A stretch of DNA of 64,000 bases from Sambucus nigra (GCA_949130495.1 OX422211.1:533978017-534042016); one strand, 5' to 3'. Counted from the stretch's first letter, positions 47,479-60,180 are shown. The notes: a model not told the origin generated them from the letters alone. Program-made: numbers and translations.

Positions 47479-49531
47479 TGTAATATCTCGTATTTTTCTA
47501 AAATAAATAATAAAACTATATTTTTGAAATAAATAAAAATTCATACGAATTGAATTAAATCGTTAAATATAATTTACTAATTGCAAACATATAATTCGTT
47601 TTTATTCCGTAATTATGTGTGGTTGATTTTTGGGACGTCATCTGTAGTAAAAAAATCATAAATGATGTGTGACGCGATTATAAAAATGTAATGTTGGCAT
47701 AAAATAATTGAGACATATTTTGGGAAGTTTGTGGGCTTGTTTAGGTGTTTTAAACCTTTAGAAATGGTCCCGGGATATAGGTATATATGTTGGGAGGCTT
47801 TTGGACTTGTCTGGTTATGAGTTTGGGCCCATTTGGGGGTCCAAATTTTGGGCATTGAACCAAACTCCAAATTAGAGAGTTAATCACTTATATTAAGAAT
47901 TTAATAAACTCCCTAGAGATATCATCTAAGAACCCTAGCCTACACCACTGTGTGAGAGAGAGAGGGGAAGAATCCACAAGAAGAAATTGAAGAGGAATTC
48001 AAAGGGGGTTTCACCAACCGCGTATCCAGGCAAGAATTATCTTGCTTAATTTAACTTTTAATTTGCTTCTCGATTCATTGTAATAGACCCCATATGATTT
48101 CCAGGTTTTAGGTTGAAATTTGATGATTTAATGTTAGAAATTTATCCTATGCATGTAGAGGATTAATTGGAACAGAGGGTGTTAACCTAGAAATCTAGGA
48201 ATTGAATTCTTGAAATTTGATGATAGATGTCTTAGGGTTCTTGTGGAAAATTTGGAGAATCTTGGAATCACATGTTGAGAATTTTAACATATGTTTATGA
48301 TCTGCAAATTGTGAATTTAATACCATGTTATATGCCCCATAATTTCTTTTACACGTAGTTAGTATTATGGAAGAAATCTGGACTAAGGATCTTGATATAT
48401 TCATATGAAATCTGGGATTTGGTTATAGAAATTGGTGTTGTTATATGGAATTAATTGTTTTATGATGTGTAACTAGGTAATAAGGACCCATTCACATGTT
48501 TATAAAAGGAAATCATGATTAGAATGTATCTTCGAGAAGCATTAAGAAATTTCATAATAAACAAAACTCGCGAATCTGGGCTACTGGCCCATTCTCAATC
48601 GATTAGACCTTGGAGCAAATCAATTCGATTTGGCAACGAATCGATTCAGCTAAGAACCAAATCAATTCGGTCCTAGGGCTGAGTGACCTGAGACCAGGGT
48701 TAGTTCCAGAGTATTTTTAAAAGTCCATAGAAGTTGGTGGGACGGTGTTTGGGTCAACGAGGAATTTATTAAAAATGAAAATGAGGAACATATGATTATT
48801 GGAAAATTATTTTTAACTAGATGGTTAATTAATATATAAAAGACTAGGGAATTTATAATTAACTAAATGGTAAATTATTAATGGATGGATATTTGTGGAT
48901 ATCATATAGAATACTTTAGGTAAATATAAAGTAGTTACCTGTTCATATTATATACGAATAATAATATGTATCTATGTGTATCTGTGTGGACATACCAATG
49001 TTCATGGATGGTCCTTTCAGCTTGGGGTTTCACCCGTTCGGGACCGTTGAACACGTCGGCACAGGTGGGATACACGTTGTGTAGGTCATTTTAGATACTA
49101 CGTTATAGCGCCATCTACGAGAGGTAGGTGTTGATGCTTGGATCATTTGTCACCGCTGGGTATGGGTCGTGAACTGGTGTACTGCATAGGGACCGCCCCA
49201 CTTATGTGTATTTTGTGACGTCTGACTTGGATAGAGATTCCTTCGGACTTGCTGATAGAGCATGAATTAATTACATCACTTGTGTTATTTCTCATCATCG
49301 TACTAGTTACATTTCTTTTACTTAGTCTCTTTCACCCTTAAAAATTATTTTAAAAGAAAATTTAAAAAAATAGAAATAAAAATATTTAAAAGTGAATTAC
49401 ATTTATCCTCTCATTTTAGCATCTCTCTTGAAAGTTGTTTTGGCATCCTTACTTACCATTATACAAGTTTATATTATGTTTATTGGTCGAAGTATTTTTA
49501 TTAGCTTGGCACGATACAACGACACATTACA
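47479..49531 (+). repeat. Element C 3' LTR
   Basis: The left edge, TGTAATATCTCG, is fixed by the polypurine tract. The right edge at ...CACATTACA (49531) is a guess from the expected ending. Contains the GCAAG/CTTGC hairpin at 48030-48045 and an ATCGATT-type cluster at about 48596-48665. Confidence 0.6.
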
Positions 49532-50868
49532 TAAAAACCAAGTTATCAATTCACGTCTGTCAAGGATGTAAGGAGGAAGCCGTTACCTAAAGAGGGGAGT
49601 CTAGTATTTGACTTGCCAAAGGACAATAAGTTTGTATGTTTCTTTCGTCTTGAGGGTGAATGGTTTGTGATCCAATTTGTCATGGTTAGTGACTCGATCC
49701 AAGGTGTGTGGGTAGGTTAGTATCTAATGAGAATGTCTCTGAGGAGTTGTAGACTTCAAAGCATTTGGCGCAGGTTTGCCGTTCATAAACCATAGTCAAT
49801 TGTGTATAAATGGGATTTTTCTCATAATGATTGTTCATTATTCTTGATTACTTGTATCCCTTTTAGTTATACTAATTGAGGAATGTGTTCTCTCGGTTGT
49901 GGTAACCTGGGAATGTATCGTGGTGAAGTTTGGCTCAATAGAGTGCGGTTGGACCTCGCATGGTTAATGCATCTCGGCAACTAGGTGAACCCTTGTTTAA
50001 AATTTCCTTTATTATTGCACAAAGTTATATGTACATGTGGTTGCGCGTCCGACCACAGGACTTGCTCATAGTATCCTCTTTACTTAAGATCAATGACCTT
50101 ATGGATTGGCCAAAATGTTAATTAGTATCTCTGATTGTAAAGTTCGGGATGATGATTTGAGGACATCGTATGGTCGTAGAACCCAAGGAAACATCGCTCA
50201 CAGTGTTGTTTTTCCACACTGGTTGGATTGGTGTAATACACGGATGATTGTTCCATAGTTAGACACCTAGAATGATACTAGATTCATTAAAGGATCTTGT
50301 GGAAGGTGTTATTCAAACTCACAATTTATGACTTGGTTTATGTGTTTCTTCACAAAGTGAGCGACTAGTTATGTGAGGTTAGTATCATGTTTAAGTGAAT
50401 TTTCATGGTCAGGAAGACATGGGAATTCAAGGAGATTCGGAATATGTAGTTCTAAGAATTGAAACAATTTAAGATGATGGATTGGGTGTTATTTGTATGT
50501 CGTCTTGCTCTTGGGTGAGGGTCGATCACTAGAGAGTGTTGCCCCGTTAGATTTGTTGGTATGCTTTGGGTGTTAGAAAAAAATCCCTAGGACTTGATTG
50601 AGTGTGATCTTCAAGTAAGTGGAGGCTCAAGGTCTATTATGTGACTTTAATGCCTAGACTAATAATGGGCATTAAAATATGTTAGATGCTAAGTTATTTG
50701 GTTACTCTTATGGTTAAAGAAGATATGAAGAGGTCCTACGGATTTGGGATTTCGATAATCCAGCCTCGAAGATTCCTCTAAACTTTAAAAAGGAATTGAT
50801 AACCCTAGGAATTCGAGGAATTGGTGAATTAAAAATTTTGAGGAATAAATTCCCTAAGGAGGGAAGAA
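49532..50868 (+). other. Unassigned stretch before element G LTR
   Basis: No coding frame or known motif. It ends with a purine run TAAGGAGGGAAGAA (50855-50868) before TGTAAAACTAG, so it is probably the 3' interior of an LTR element whose 3' LTR starts at 50869. Confidence 0.45.
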
Positions 50869-52736
50869 TGTAAAACTAGCCTCGCGGTTTTAACCATGCC
50901 CATATAATTTGGTGACTTGTTATGACCCATTAAGGATTTGGACTTGGTAAGGTGGATCATAAGTCAAATTTGGATAACTTTGTGGCTCTGGTGCAGTCGA
51001 ATTAGACTTATAATGGATTAAAGTTATATAATGAATTTTTGATGTCATTCAAATGAGGAGCATTTATCGTTCGAACGAGGATCAAACGAATTCTAATGAC
51101 TGAGAAAATTGTTGATTTCCCTCTGTCTCTAGAAACTTATTGGAAAGTCACGTTCAAATAAAGTACTCAGTCGTTCGAACAAAGGGATACCTCCCATTCG
51201 AATGAAGTACTTCTCATGCCCAATTTAACCATACGATTTCTCCTTGTTAGTACCTCGTTAGATCTCACATTAAGAGAATAAGGAATTTCATTCGAATGAG
51301 GCCCAATGTCATTTAAATGACCATATAAAATTTTGAGAATTCTGCACATTTTAATGTGCTGTCACGATGTAAATCGTCGGATTGGATAACATGTCGATCT
51401 CGCAACATCTCAAATGAAAAAATATGATAAAGAGTTAATGGACCATTATATAAAGGGTTGAGTTGGGAACATTTGTGCCATTTAACCCTTGGAGTTTTTG
51501 TTGTATTTAAATGAGTTTTTTGCTTATTTGGGGCATTTTCCATCAGATTTGGCCTCTCTCTCTCTCTGGATCTTAGAGCTCTTGCTCCACCAACCCCTAC
51601 TCACCACCCAAGCACCACTATCCCTATAAAACCACCATAGTCTAACCGTTTTCCACTATATTTAAGCTTATGAAACCTACCTATACCATTATTGGACAAA
51701 GTTATAAACCAATGGAGATGTTGTTGTTTTTTTAGAAGAAATTAGAAAAAAAAATAGGAAAGCTTTGTGGAGTTTGAAGGGGGTATTTAATGGAGATTTC
51801 AAGGATCAAGCTTTATAGAGTTAGGAAATCTATTTAAGGCCGACTTAGTAGGTGGGAGGTTGCAATATTCTTCTACATTCATGCTTCCATTATTCGAATT
51901 TCTTTGAGGTGAGAAACTCTACTCTTAGCTGAAAAACTCTTTTTTTTCAATGGCATTCATTTAATAGTTAGAGTGTGTAAGATTAGGATGTATATATGAT
52001 TTAAGAAAGTTATTTCTTATGGATTGGTGAAAAATGGTTTATAAAAGATTCAAGAGTTTTAAGAAAAATGATATATTTCAAGAAATCTTGGCATTTAAAC
52101 ATTTATGGAATAAAATGTTTGAAATGATATTTCTCTTGTTGAGAATATTTTATAAACAAATGACTCAAGGTTTTCTTGTAGAAATTGAAATCTCTATATA
52201 AATTGACATTTACCCAATTTTTGAATAAACAAACCTTGAGCTTGAAAAGCATGTTTATGCAAATACAATGAAATTTCTGTAATGAACCATGTGTTAGACC
52301 TATTTAATATGATCTTTGGACTTAAAATCTATCACCTCATGTATATGAATTTGTGTTATTTTGATGATGATCATATAAACAAGTTTAATGAAGGTTTTAT
52401 TGGGTTTTAACATGAAATAAGGAAAATAAAGTGTTAAAACGTGTAGAAAATGTGCTAAGTGGGTATTCAAGATTTCCTATAAAAATAAAAGAAAATTAGT
52501 ATTTATGTTTTAATGTAGACCCCAAAATGCCGAAGATTTTTCTTAGTAAAGAAAGGAATGAAATAAAGAGACGTTCAACATGAAAAGGGTGTTATCTCGA
52601 AAGTGTGAAATGAGTGTTAATAATTAAAAACATTGAGAAGTTGGTAGAGTAACTTAGTAATATTTGGGGAAATTAACAGTTCTGAAAATGGAGAAAAATG
52701 CAAGTTTAGAAACAAATGAGTAAAATGGTAATTTTA
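50869..52736 (+). repeat. Element G LTR, copy 1 (truncated)
   Basis: Aligns with 55984-57835 over almost its whole length (both share TTTTAACCATGCCCATATAA near the start). It stops abruptly near 52736, where an unrelated minus-strand LTR begins. Contains TCGTTCGAACGA at 51067-51078 and related motifs to 51310. Confidence 0.75.
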
Positions 52737-53811
52737 CATAACAACCTGGTTTCGAATCGATTCGCCCTAGGGCCGAATCGATTCGCCCTAAGCAGCGAAT
52801 CGATTCGCCCAAAAGCGAATCGATTCGGATCATAAACCCAACTTTCTGCCTCAACCGAATCGATTCGGCCTTAACCCAAATTGATTTGGGTTCCCAGACC
52901 TGTAACCTGACCCTAAGCTAATCGATTCGCAAGAAGGGCGAATCGATTCGCCCCTGCGATTTTGCCAAGAAAGGGGCTACGGGTTATGAACCCTAGTTTT
53001 TACCCAAAACCCAAATCTACTCCATTTTTCCACGCATCAACCACCATTAATCTACCCAAAACCATCCTACATGTTTATCAACTACTATACTCCACATAAT
53101 CATCAATTTAAACTATGATTTGGGCTAAAATACCACAAAATCCCATAAAATCCATATTTATTCATATAATTCACATACACAACCATCAACATAATTTACT
53201 CATCTTAAATAACATATTAGCAAGTAGGAAACTTGCCTTGACGTTGAAATCTCAGATTTCCTTTGGTAGCAACCACTCCAAGCTTCAATCACCAATCTCT
53301 CTCTTTTCTCCACAATTTCTCTTCTTATCTCTATCTTTCTAGGTTTAGTAATACACTTAAGAGAATAAAATGAGGTGTAAGACTAAATCGTGACCTTAGC
53401 CTAAATTCCCCACTAAAATTGTTAATACCTCATTAAAATGACTCGCAACTACGCGTTTAAGCCATAACCAGTCAAAAGTACCCGAAACACAAAAATACAA
53501 TATGACACTTATTTTGACTATCTCGCACATTTCGGGACTAACTACGCCCTCTAAATTGGCATTTGATAATTTTATAAATCATTTCAAGTTCCGGTTCCAT
53601 TTAAACCATAAATGTCGTTTGAAAGCACACGACACTATAAAACGTAACATGATGATATTTACATACACATACAGTAAATATGCAACAATCTAGTAAATAT
53701 TATCTTTCAACTCATTCAATTAATATTTACTCCATTTTCCAACATTTTATATAATTACTTAACACAGTAAATTAATATAAAATAAGTTTCTCAAAAGCGA
53801 GGGTTGTTACA
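52737..53811 (-). repeat. Truncated LTR, minus strand
   Basis: In element sense it starts at 53811 with TGTAACAACCCTCGC, like element H. It has the 15-mer at 53511-53525, the hairpin at 53220-53236, then a dense CGAATCGATTCG cluster at 52753-52955, and is cut near 52737. No target duplication found (ACATA region versus GGTAT). Confidence 0.65.
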
Positions 53812-54149
53812 GGTATGTTTTTCAACCTAAGATTGATATGTTTAATAAGAGCACAAAGAAATTTCAAGTTTGGTTAAAGTAACGCAACAAATAACATAAT
53901 TGTCATTTTCGATACATGCTTGGACATGATAATCATTCACTAAATTGAGAGATTTGACTAATGGAGAAAATCCAAATCATATAAAGTGAAAATTATTGCA
54001 AATAGACATAATAAGTTTCAGGGTCATCTTAAGTTTGGGCGGCATTATTTTTTATAATTGTCAAGGTTGTCTCGTGAAGTTTTTTGTATCACACAACCCC
54101 CGCCATACGAGGTTTAAAAAAACCCATGATAAACCATGTTTTTATAATT
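53812..54149. other. Unassigned AT-rich stretch
   Basis: I see no gene, repeat pair or motif here. Confidence 0.4.
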
Positions 54150-54245
54150 CCCAGGAGGTTGGTTGAGTGGTTGATCACGCATGATTAAACGACTTACACC
54201 TCCAAGACCATGATTTCAATTCCTACCGACAATATAAACTTTGGG
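54150..54245 (+). mobile_element. Possible tRNA-derived SINE head
   Basis: A-box-like TGGTTGAGTGG (54160-54170) and a decayed B-box-like ATTTCAATTCC (54213-54223), about 43 bases apart, the arrangement of an RNA polymerase III internal promoter. No tail or flanking duplication identified. Confidence 0.35.
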
Positions 54246-55495
54246 TCACGGACCGCTTATAGTAATTTTTTTTTGCAAGACATGTTCAGGATGGACAACC
54301 CTCCGTATAAAAACAGTCTAAAGTGCATGAAACTTAAATCGGTATGGACAACCCTCCATATAAAAATAAATGCTTTTAGAAATATAGACATCAGAAAAGC
54401 ATTGAAAATAGTACCTAATATTTAAGGCTATGGCCCAATACACACCCTCATATCAAATTACATACCCTCCTCTGAAAGTAGATTTTTCTAATAAGATAGT
54501 TCATTTTTTTTGTTCCATAACTTAGTTCCTATTTATTTAACCTTAATTAGAGATTTTATGTCTTTTCAAAAATACCATTTTACCCTTCGTGCTTAAAAAA
54601 ATTTTTTCATTTTTTTTAAAAGCACTAATGTTCACATTTTATTTAATATGGGATGAGGATGTAGTCGGAGCTCTGGTTGGCAAAGCTCCATCAACTAAAT
54701 CCATACCTTTCAAAATTTGAGTTTGCATTGAAAATATTATCAAATTTGCCTCCCGCGCAAACTTCCAAAAAACAAAAGAGCAATAACATCTAAAGCGTCA
54801 TATACATATTTGTCTTAAAATAGAGTTCACGATGTAAATAAATTGTGGTTGTTGAATCATATTACCTAAATTGAACCAACATGTTTTTGAATTTTATTAG
54901 TTGTTCAACTTAGTACATGGATTATAATGAACACCGTTGAATTCAATCATTAATCTAAAACCAGTAAAATAGCCTCTAAAGAGTCTCACACGAGAGGCAC
55001 AATACCACCCATCCTCGTGTTACTAGATAAGAATAAGAAATTACATTTTAAGAAATCTTATCAATGGTTGAGATTAACCGTGATAATAATTTCGAAGTTA
55101 AAATAATTCCTAATATATTTTTGTTCAAAAAAATATTAAAAAATCCCAATAAATCCAATAAAATTGGAAACATGTTTTTTAACTGGGGAAAATTGCTTCA
55201 AGTAAATATCAATTAAGTATCTCAAAAATCTATTTTTTAAGACAACTGAATTTAATTAATAAAATCAATAGTAGTGCATGTTAATACGATACCACTTGAC
55301 CTTTTTATCTTTTTACCCAAGGAAGGCATGAGATGCGTTATGGAGCATTCTTGATGTCCTAGATCATGCCTTGATTTTTAAATCTTGATTGGAGTTAGGA
55401 ACTTTTGTAAAAATAAGTAGTTTTTTTCATAACATTTCCAAATCAAATACCCTATTTAAAATGAAAATTCAAAATTCCTAATAAGTCTTCATTTG
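54246..55495. other. Intergenic-like sequence without identified features
   Basis: AT-rich. The open frame at 54210-54425 has no recognisable motif. Nothing else supported. Confidence 0.4.
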
Positions 55496-55890
55496 ATATG
55501 GGATTTTAAGCCATGATGACATTTTGATCCATGACATAAAATTTACCTTTCGTGTAATGCGGGCGGTATACTTCCAATTCCACCATCCCAAAAGAACATA
55601 CATTCTCTTTACTAAAAATGATAATAGGTTGATGATAAAGCTTTAACTTCTTTACATATAGTTCAGCTCCGTGAAGCAATCGCATTAAATAATGTCTTCT
55701 GAGGTACCTTCATCCACCAATATCTATTGACGAACCGTGAGACTTAACATTCACTGTTCATTATGGGAATATATGATGTTTTTAAAGTCATTTCGAGAAA
55801 AGTCAACAATTAATCGCTCCATGTTTACTTTTACTAACCCCACAATTCATCATTAACTTGCGTCAAGTTTATCTCTACTTGATGAGATCC
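55496..55890 (-). pseudogene. pol: Tat-type protease remnant
   Basis: On the minus strand several frames give RLIVDFSRNDFKNIIYSHNE, then ILVDEGTSEDII, then GMVELEVYRPHYTKGKFYVM. This is the same order as in element F before and within its protease (LVIGFSKNDLTGVLYPHDD, VLVDNGSSTDIM, LGTIKLDIFIG, IRFFVMD). The catalytic D-x-G is altered to DEG. Stops and frame changes throughout. It is a fragment of an older Tat element on the opposite strand. Element G copy 2 starts at 55984, probably inserted into it. Confidence 0.65.
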
Positions 55891-55983
55891 CACTTTAGCT
55901 TACCCTACGAAAGCCTTTTGATCAACTGGCTCAATTACTCTCCCAACTACTCCTTCTAATATCTTTCCAAAGGAAAATGATAT

Positions 55984-58715
55984 TGTAACACATGCCCGAC
56001 AGTTTTAACCATGCCCATATAATTTGGTGACTTAGTATGACCCATTGGGTTCTGAACTTCATAACGTGGATCATAAGTCAAATTTGGGTAACTTAGTGGC
56101 CCTAGTGAAATCGATTTGATTTTTTAATGGCTTAAAGTTATATAAAAAAAATTATGTCAATCGAACGAGGAGCATTTATCATTCGAACGAGGATCGAACA
56201 ACTTCTCATGACTATGAAAATGGTTCATTTTCCTCCCTCTCTGGGATCTCATTGGAAGGCCACATTTTAATGGAGTACTCAGTCATTCGAATGAAGGGGT
56301 ACTTCCCTTTCAAACGAGGTACTTATCACGCCCCATTTAACCTTACTATTTTGCTTCATTAGTACATCGTTTGATCTCTCGTTCGAATGAGAGGGGATCT
56401 TATTCGAATGAGGCCGAATGTCATTCGAACGACCGAACGAAATTTTGAAAATTCTGCACATTTTAATATACTTCCACGATGTGGATCGTCAGGTTGAATG
56501 ACGTATCGAGCTCTTAGTGGATCATATCAAAATGTGGGATAAAGACTTGATGGACCATTGGATAAAGGGTTGAGTTAGGGGAATTTGTGGGATTTAACCC
56601 TTAGGAATTTTGGAGTATTTAAATGAGGCTTTGACTCATTTGGGGCATTTTCATTAGTTTTGAAATCTCTCTCTAGATCGAGGAGCAATTCCTCCACCAA
56701 CCACCACACACAGCCTAGAAACACCATCCTTTAACCCAAAACCACCATAGTCTAACACTTTTCCACCATCTTTAGGCTTATAAAACTCACTTACACCATT
56801 ATTGGACAAAGTTATAAAGCCATGGAGATGTTGTTAGTGTTTTTGAAAAAAACATTATGTGTTCTGAAGGGTCTTTCATGTAGATTTCAAGGAGTAAGAT
56901 TTGTGGAGCTAGGCAGCTCTTTAAGGCCACCTTAGGAGACGAGAGGTTTCCATCTTCTTCTACATTCATCCTACCATTTTTGGAGTTTGTTTGAGATGAA
57001 AAACTCTACTCTTAGTTGAAGAACTCTATTTTTCCATGACATTGGTTTTATAGTTAGAGTTTGTAAGTGTATGAAGCATATATGATTTAAGAAAGTTATA
57101 TTTTATGGATTGGTGAAAATGGTTTATAAAAGATTCCAAGAGTTTTGAGAAAAATTATATATATCAAGAAATCTCAATGTCTAAATACTTTATGGAATAA
57201 AATGTTTGAAATGATATTTCTCTTGTGAAAAATATTTTATGAACAAATGTCTTAAGGTTTTCTCGTAGAAATTGGGATTTTTATATAAATAGACATTTAC
57301 CCAAGTTTTGAAGAAAAAATGTCCTTGACTTAAAAAGAAGGTTTATGCAAATATTTGAAAATTTCTAGAATGAACTATGTGATAAACCCATTTAATAGGA
57401 TTTTTGTACTTAAAATCCATCACCTCGGGTATATAAACTTATAGTATTTTGATGATGATCATATAAACAAGTTTAATGAAGGTTTTATTGGGTTTTAACA
57501 TCAAATGAAAAAAATGCAAATTTCTTAAAGTGTTAAAAAAATGTGTGATAAGAGAGTATTTCAAGACTACATATGAAAATAAAAAGATTGGAGTTTTATA
57601 GTAAAGTAGTCTCCAAAATGCCAAATGATTTTCTTATTAAAGAAAGTAATGAAATAAAGGGATTCGTAACTTGAAAATGGTGTTGACTCCAAAGTTTGAA
57701 ATGAGTTTAACAAGTAAAAATGTTAAGAAGTCGGTATGAGTAACTTAGTAATGTTTAGGGAAAAACACTTGTGAAAATGGAGGAGAATGCAAGTTTGATT
57801 ATAAATGGGTAAAATGATAATATTACATAAAGTGTAACATTTTTATGAAATAAAAATATTTAAAATAGTGTTACACAAATAGTCCTAAATGAAAGTATTT
57901 TTTGGTATAAAATCAACGCAAGTTTGTAAATGACAAGAAATGGTGATTTTTAAAGTGTAATACAAGGTGTGGTAAAATCCCTAGCTTTTGTCTTCGACTA
58001 GTAAAAAGTGGAATAATTAGGTCATTTGATAAATTTTAAAACACATTAATATAGATTCCAATGAGACTGAAAAAGAATTAAGAAGTGCCTGAAGCTTTGG
58101 GACAAAAGACCGAAAAACACTGACCAAAGCATATGCTAACGTAGCCGGTGGTGTGGAGCCAGTTAAAATACGCGGTTATTTGGAGGATTCGGAGAAAAAG
58201 ATAATAAAAAGTGGAAAATATCAAGAAATGGGTTATGTGACGAATATAAAAAAATACAACCTAACTTGAATGAAATTTATACATGTTCCGACCGAAAGAT
58301 AATGTGGACAAGTAAAGTGAGAAATTGACTTATGTCCATGAAATAAAAGGAATGGTAAAGTGAAGTGACTAAATATGTAATTAAGAAACCTAAATAGGTT
58401 TAACCTATAATGAACGCAAGAGTGGGTTTATGAAAGGTTTTTAACAAAAAAATAAGCATTTTTTTAACATGGTGCTTGCGCATGTTGAAAGATGATTTTC
58501 AAGGAAAATACTAAGGTAAATTTGGTATGAGTAAAGCGTAATTTCGATAAGAGAAGTGTTTTTCCGAAATAAAAAAGTATTTAACCGAGTGTATTAAATC
58601 AAGAAATAAATGTTAAGTCAAGAAAAAAGGGTTATTTTATAAGATTAAGTCGAATTAATCGAAATAAGTAATGTTTGGAACTAAACGTTTTCATGCATTA
58701 ATGTATATGCATGTG

Positions 58716-58718
<3 letters not shown>
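55984..58718 (+). repeat. Element G LTR, copy 2, and following sequence
   Basis: Starts TGTAACACATG and aligns with copy 1 to about 57835. It carries TCGAACGA-type motifs at 56160-56440. Beyond 57835 the sequence has no partner here and the LTR end could not be placed; no coding sequence seen. Confidence 0.6.

Positions 58719-58764
<46 letters not shown>
58718..58764. repeat. (TA)n microsatellite
   Basis: About 23 TA units directly abutting the Helitron terminus. Confidence 0.95.
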
Positions 58765-58765
<1 letters not shown>

Positions 58766-58776
58766 TAGGGTATGCC

Positions 58777-58792
58777 CGTGCCTCAAGGCACG
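58777..58792 (-). terminator. Helitron 3' hairpin
   Basis: CGTGCC-TCAA-GGCACG on plus: perfect 6-bp stem, 4-base loop, 8 bases from the CTAG end. Confidence 0.8.
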
Positions 58793-59400
58793 ATGTTAAT
58801 TTTTCAAAGTATTAAGTTGTGTATAGTTTAAGTCGGAGTTTTTATATAACACAAATAATGGTAAATAATTTTAAAATGTAAACAAAATTTCTTCTATTTA
58901 TTGGACTACCCAACAACAATACTAATAGTCCGTATTGGACCTCATATGAGATTGAGAAATACACCCTATACAGAAAATCAAATAATATAAATATTCCTTT
59001 TATCAATAAACCACAAATCACTTGTGTACACACAATAGAATATATCTTCTATTATATCATCAACTTCCTCAAATTTATCTATACATCAAAATAGGTAACT
59101 AAAAAAAGTAGAATACAATACAACTAATGAAGTTGTGTAAGGGTATAACTATTGTTACCAAACGGTACAAAATAGTTGTAAAGATTTATACATACTTTTC
59201 CATTTTAATAGTGTCACCTCTAAAGACCTTCAAATCAACTAAGACAAGCAAAAAAGGTTACATCAAAACATCAAATAAATGTGGGTAAAATAGACATGAA
59301 AAAAAAGGTAAAAAAAACTATTTATAGGAGCTCAAAAATAGCAACAAAAAATGCCTCCGTAATAACGTTAGACCAGTAGGAGACATATATACAGTACACT
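58793..59400. other. Helitron interior, no gene seen
   Basis: AT-rich. The minus frame 59605-59417 just to the right (CLLCDAVDRVKKIISTSR) could be another captured exon, since TTTTTGCGTTCAG precedes it, but I cannot name it. Confidence 0.4.
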
Positions 59401-59675
59401 ATATAACAAACTGATTTTAGATCGGCACCTCTTGACACCACCACGTCCACCATAAAAGCATAAGGAGACAAAGGTTCCACGAACTGGACCCTTTAGATCT
59501 GCTTGTCGAGATGATTTTTTTCACCCGATCTACAGCATCACATAACAAACAGAGTACCTGAACGCAAAAAAGAGATTGGGTTTCGTCAAAATGAAATAAA
59601 AACAAATTACATGAAAAAAAATCAAAACAGAGTATCTGTAATGAACACCAAGTTTTTTTTACCCAACCAAGTTAT

Positions 59676-60180
59676 ATGCATGTCCTTGTATTGACATCCA
59701 ACATGTTCCATGGAGGCATTCATTGTAGAGAGGAAAGTAACAATTGGCTTAATCTTCGAATCAATATCACTGCTTCCTATAACTTTAGTGGTGAATTAAT
59801 GCCAAGAATATTCTTAAATTGGAAGGCCGTAATACATCTCGAGGACGATGCATTATCAAAGTTCAATCACGTACTTATGTCCCCACCACATAACATCTTC
59901 TAATACCAGGATATGGTGACTGTCTACCAGCAATGATTGGACATTGATTGGAGAACTAAAAACTTTTCATTTACTCAACTTATCACACAATGCATTTACA
60001 GGCTTAATCCCACCATCAATTGGAAATTCGGGATAACTCGATGTTTTAGACCTCTCAGTGAACAACCTAGGTGCACCCATTCCACCAGAGCTTTCAAGGC
60101 TCACGTTCCTTTCAGAATTAATATTGTCAAATAACCAATTGACTGGAAAGATATCGAGAAACGACCATTTCCAAACCTTT
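59676..60180 (+). pseudogene. Captured LRR receptor-like protein fragment
   Basis: Segments in order: LTSNMFHGGI, NLRINITASYNFSGELMPRI with FLNWKAVI, YQDMVTVY, then LRRs LKTFHLLNLSHNAFTGLIPPSIGN and LDLSVNNLGAPIPPEL, ending LSNNQLTGKI and FQTFTN. This is the 3' end of the ectodomain of plant receptor-like proteins (Cf-type, membrane-bound immune or developmental receptors), where YYQDSVTVT and QFQTF are conserved. Stops at about 59900, 59935 and 60028, missing stretches and no transmembrane segment make it a dead fragment. It runs opposite to the Helitron. Confidence 0.78.

Larger units (their letters stand above)
16921..49531 (+). mobile_element. Element C: Tekay-like chromovirus split by insertions
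   Basis: Three colinear coding pieces (16930-17863, 25402-27806, 46632-47478) read gag, then protease-RT-RNase H-integrase, then the integrase end and chromodomain, followed by a polypurine tract and 3' LTR. Elements D and E (with F inside E) fill the gaps. The target-site evidence is a near-match for D and exact for E. The 5' portion is missing and presumably lies beyond element B, left of the window. The chromodomain tail resembles Tekay/Del elements, from memory of that lineage. Confidence 0.78.

Noticed and set aside
54160..54223. tRNA gene
   Set aside because: Only box-like sequences are present, the B box is poor, and no cloverleaf could be drawn; kept as a possible SINE instead.
58718..58764. 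Centromeric or telomeric satellite
   Set aside because: A plain TA microsatellite; no TTTAGGG array or longer satellite unit occurs anywhere in the window.
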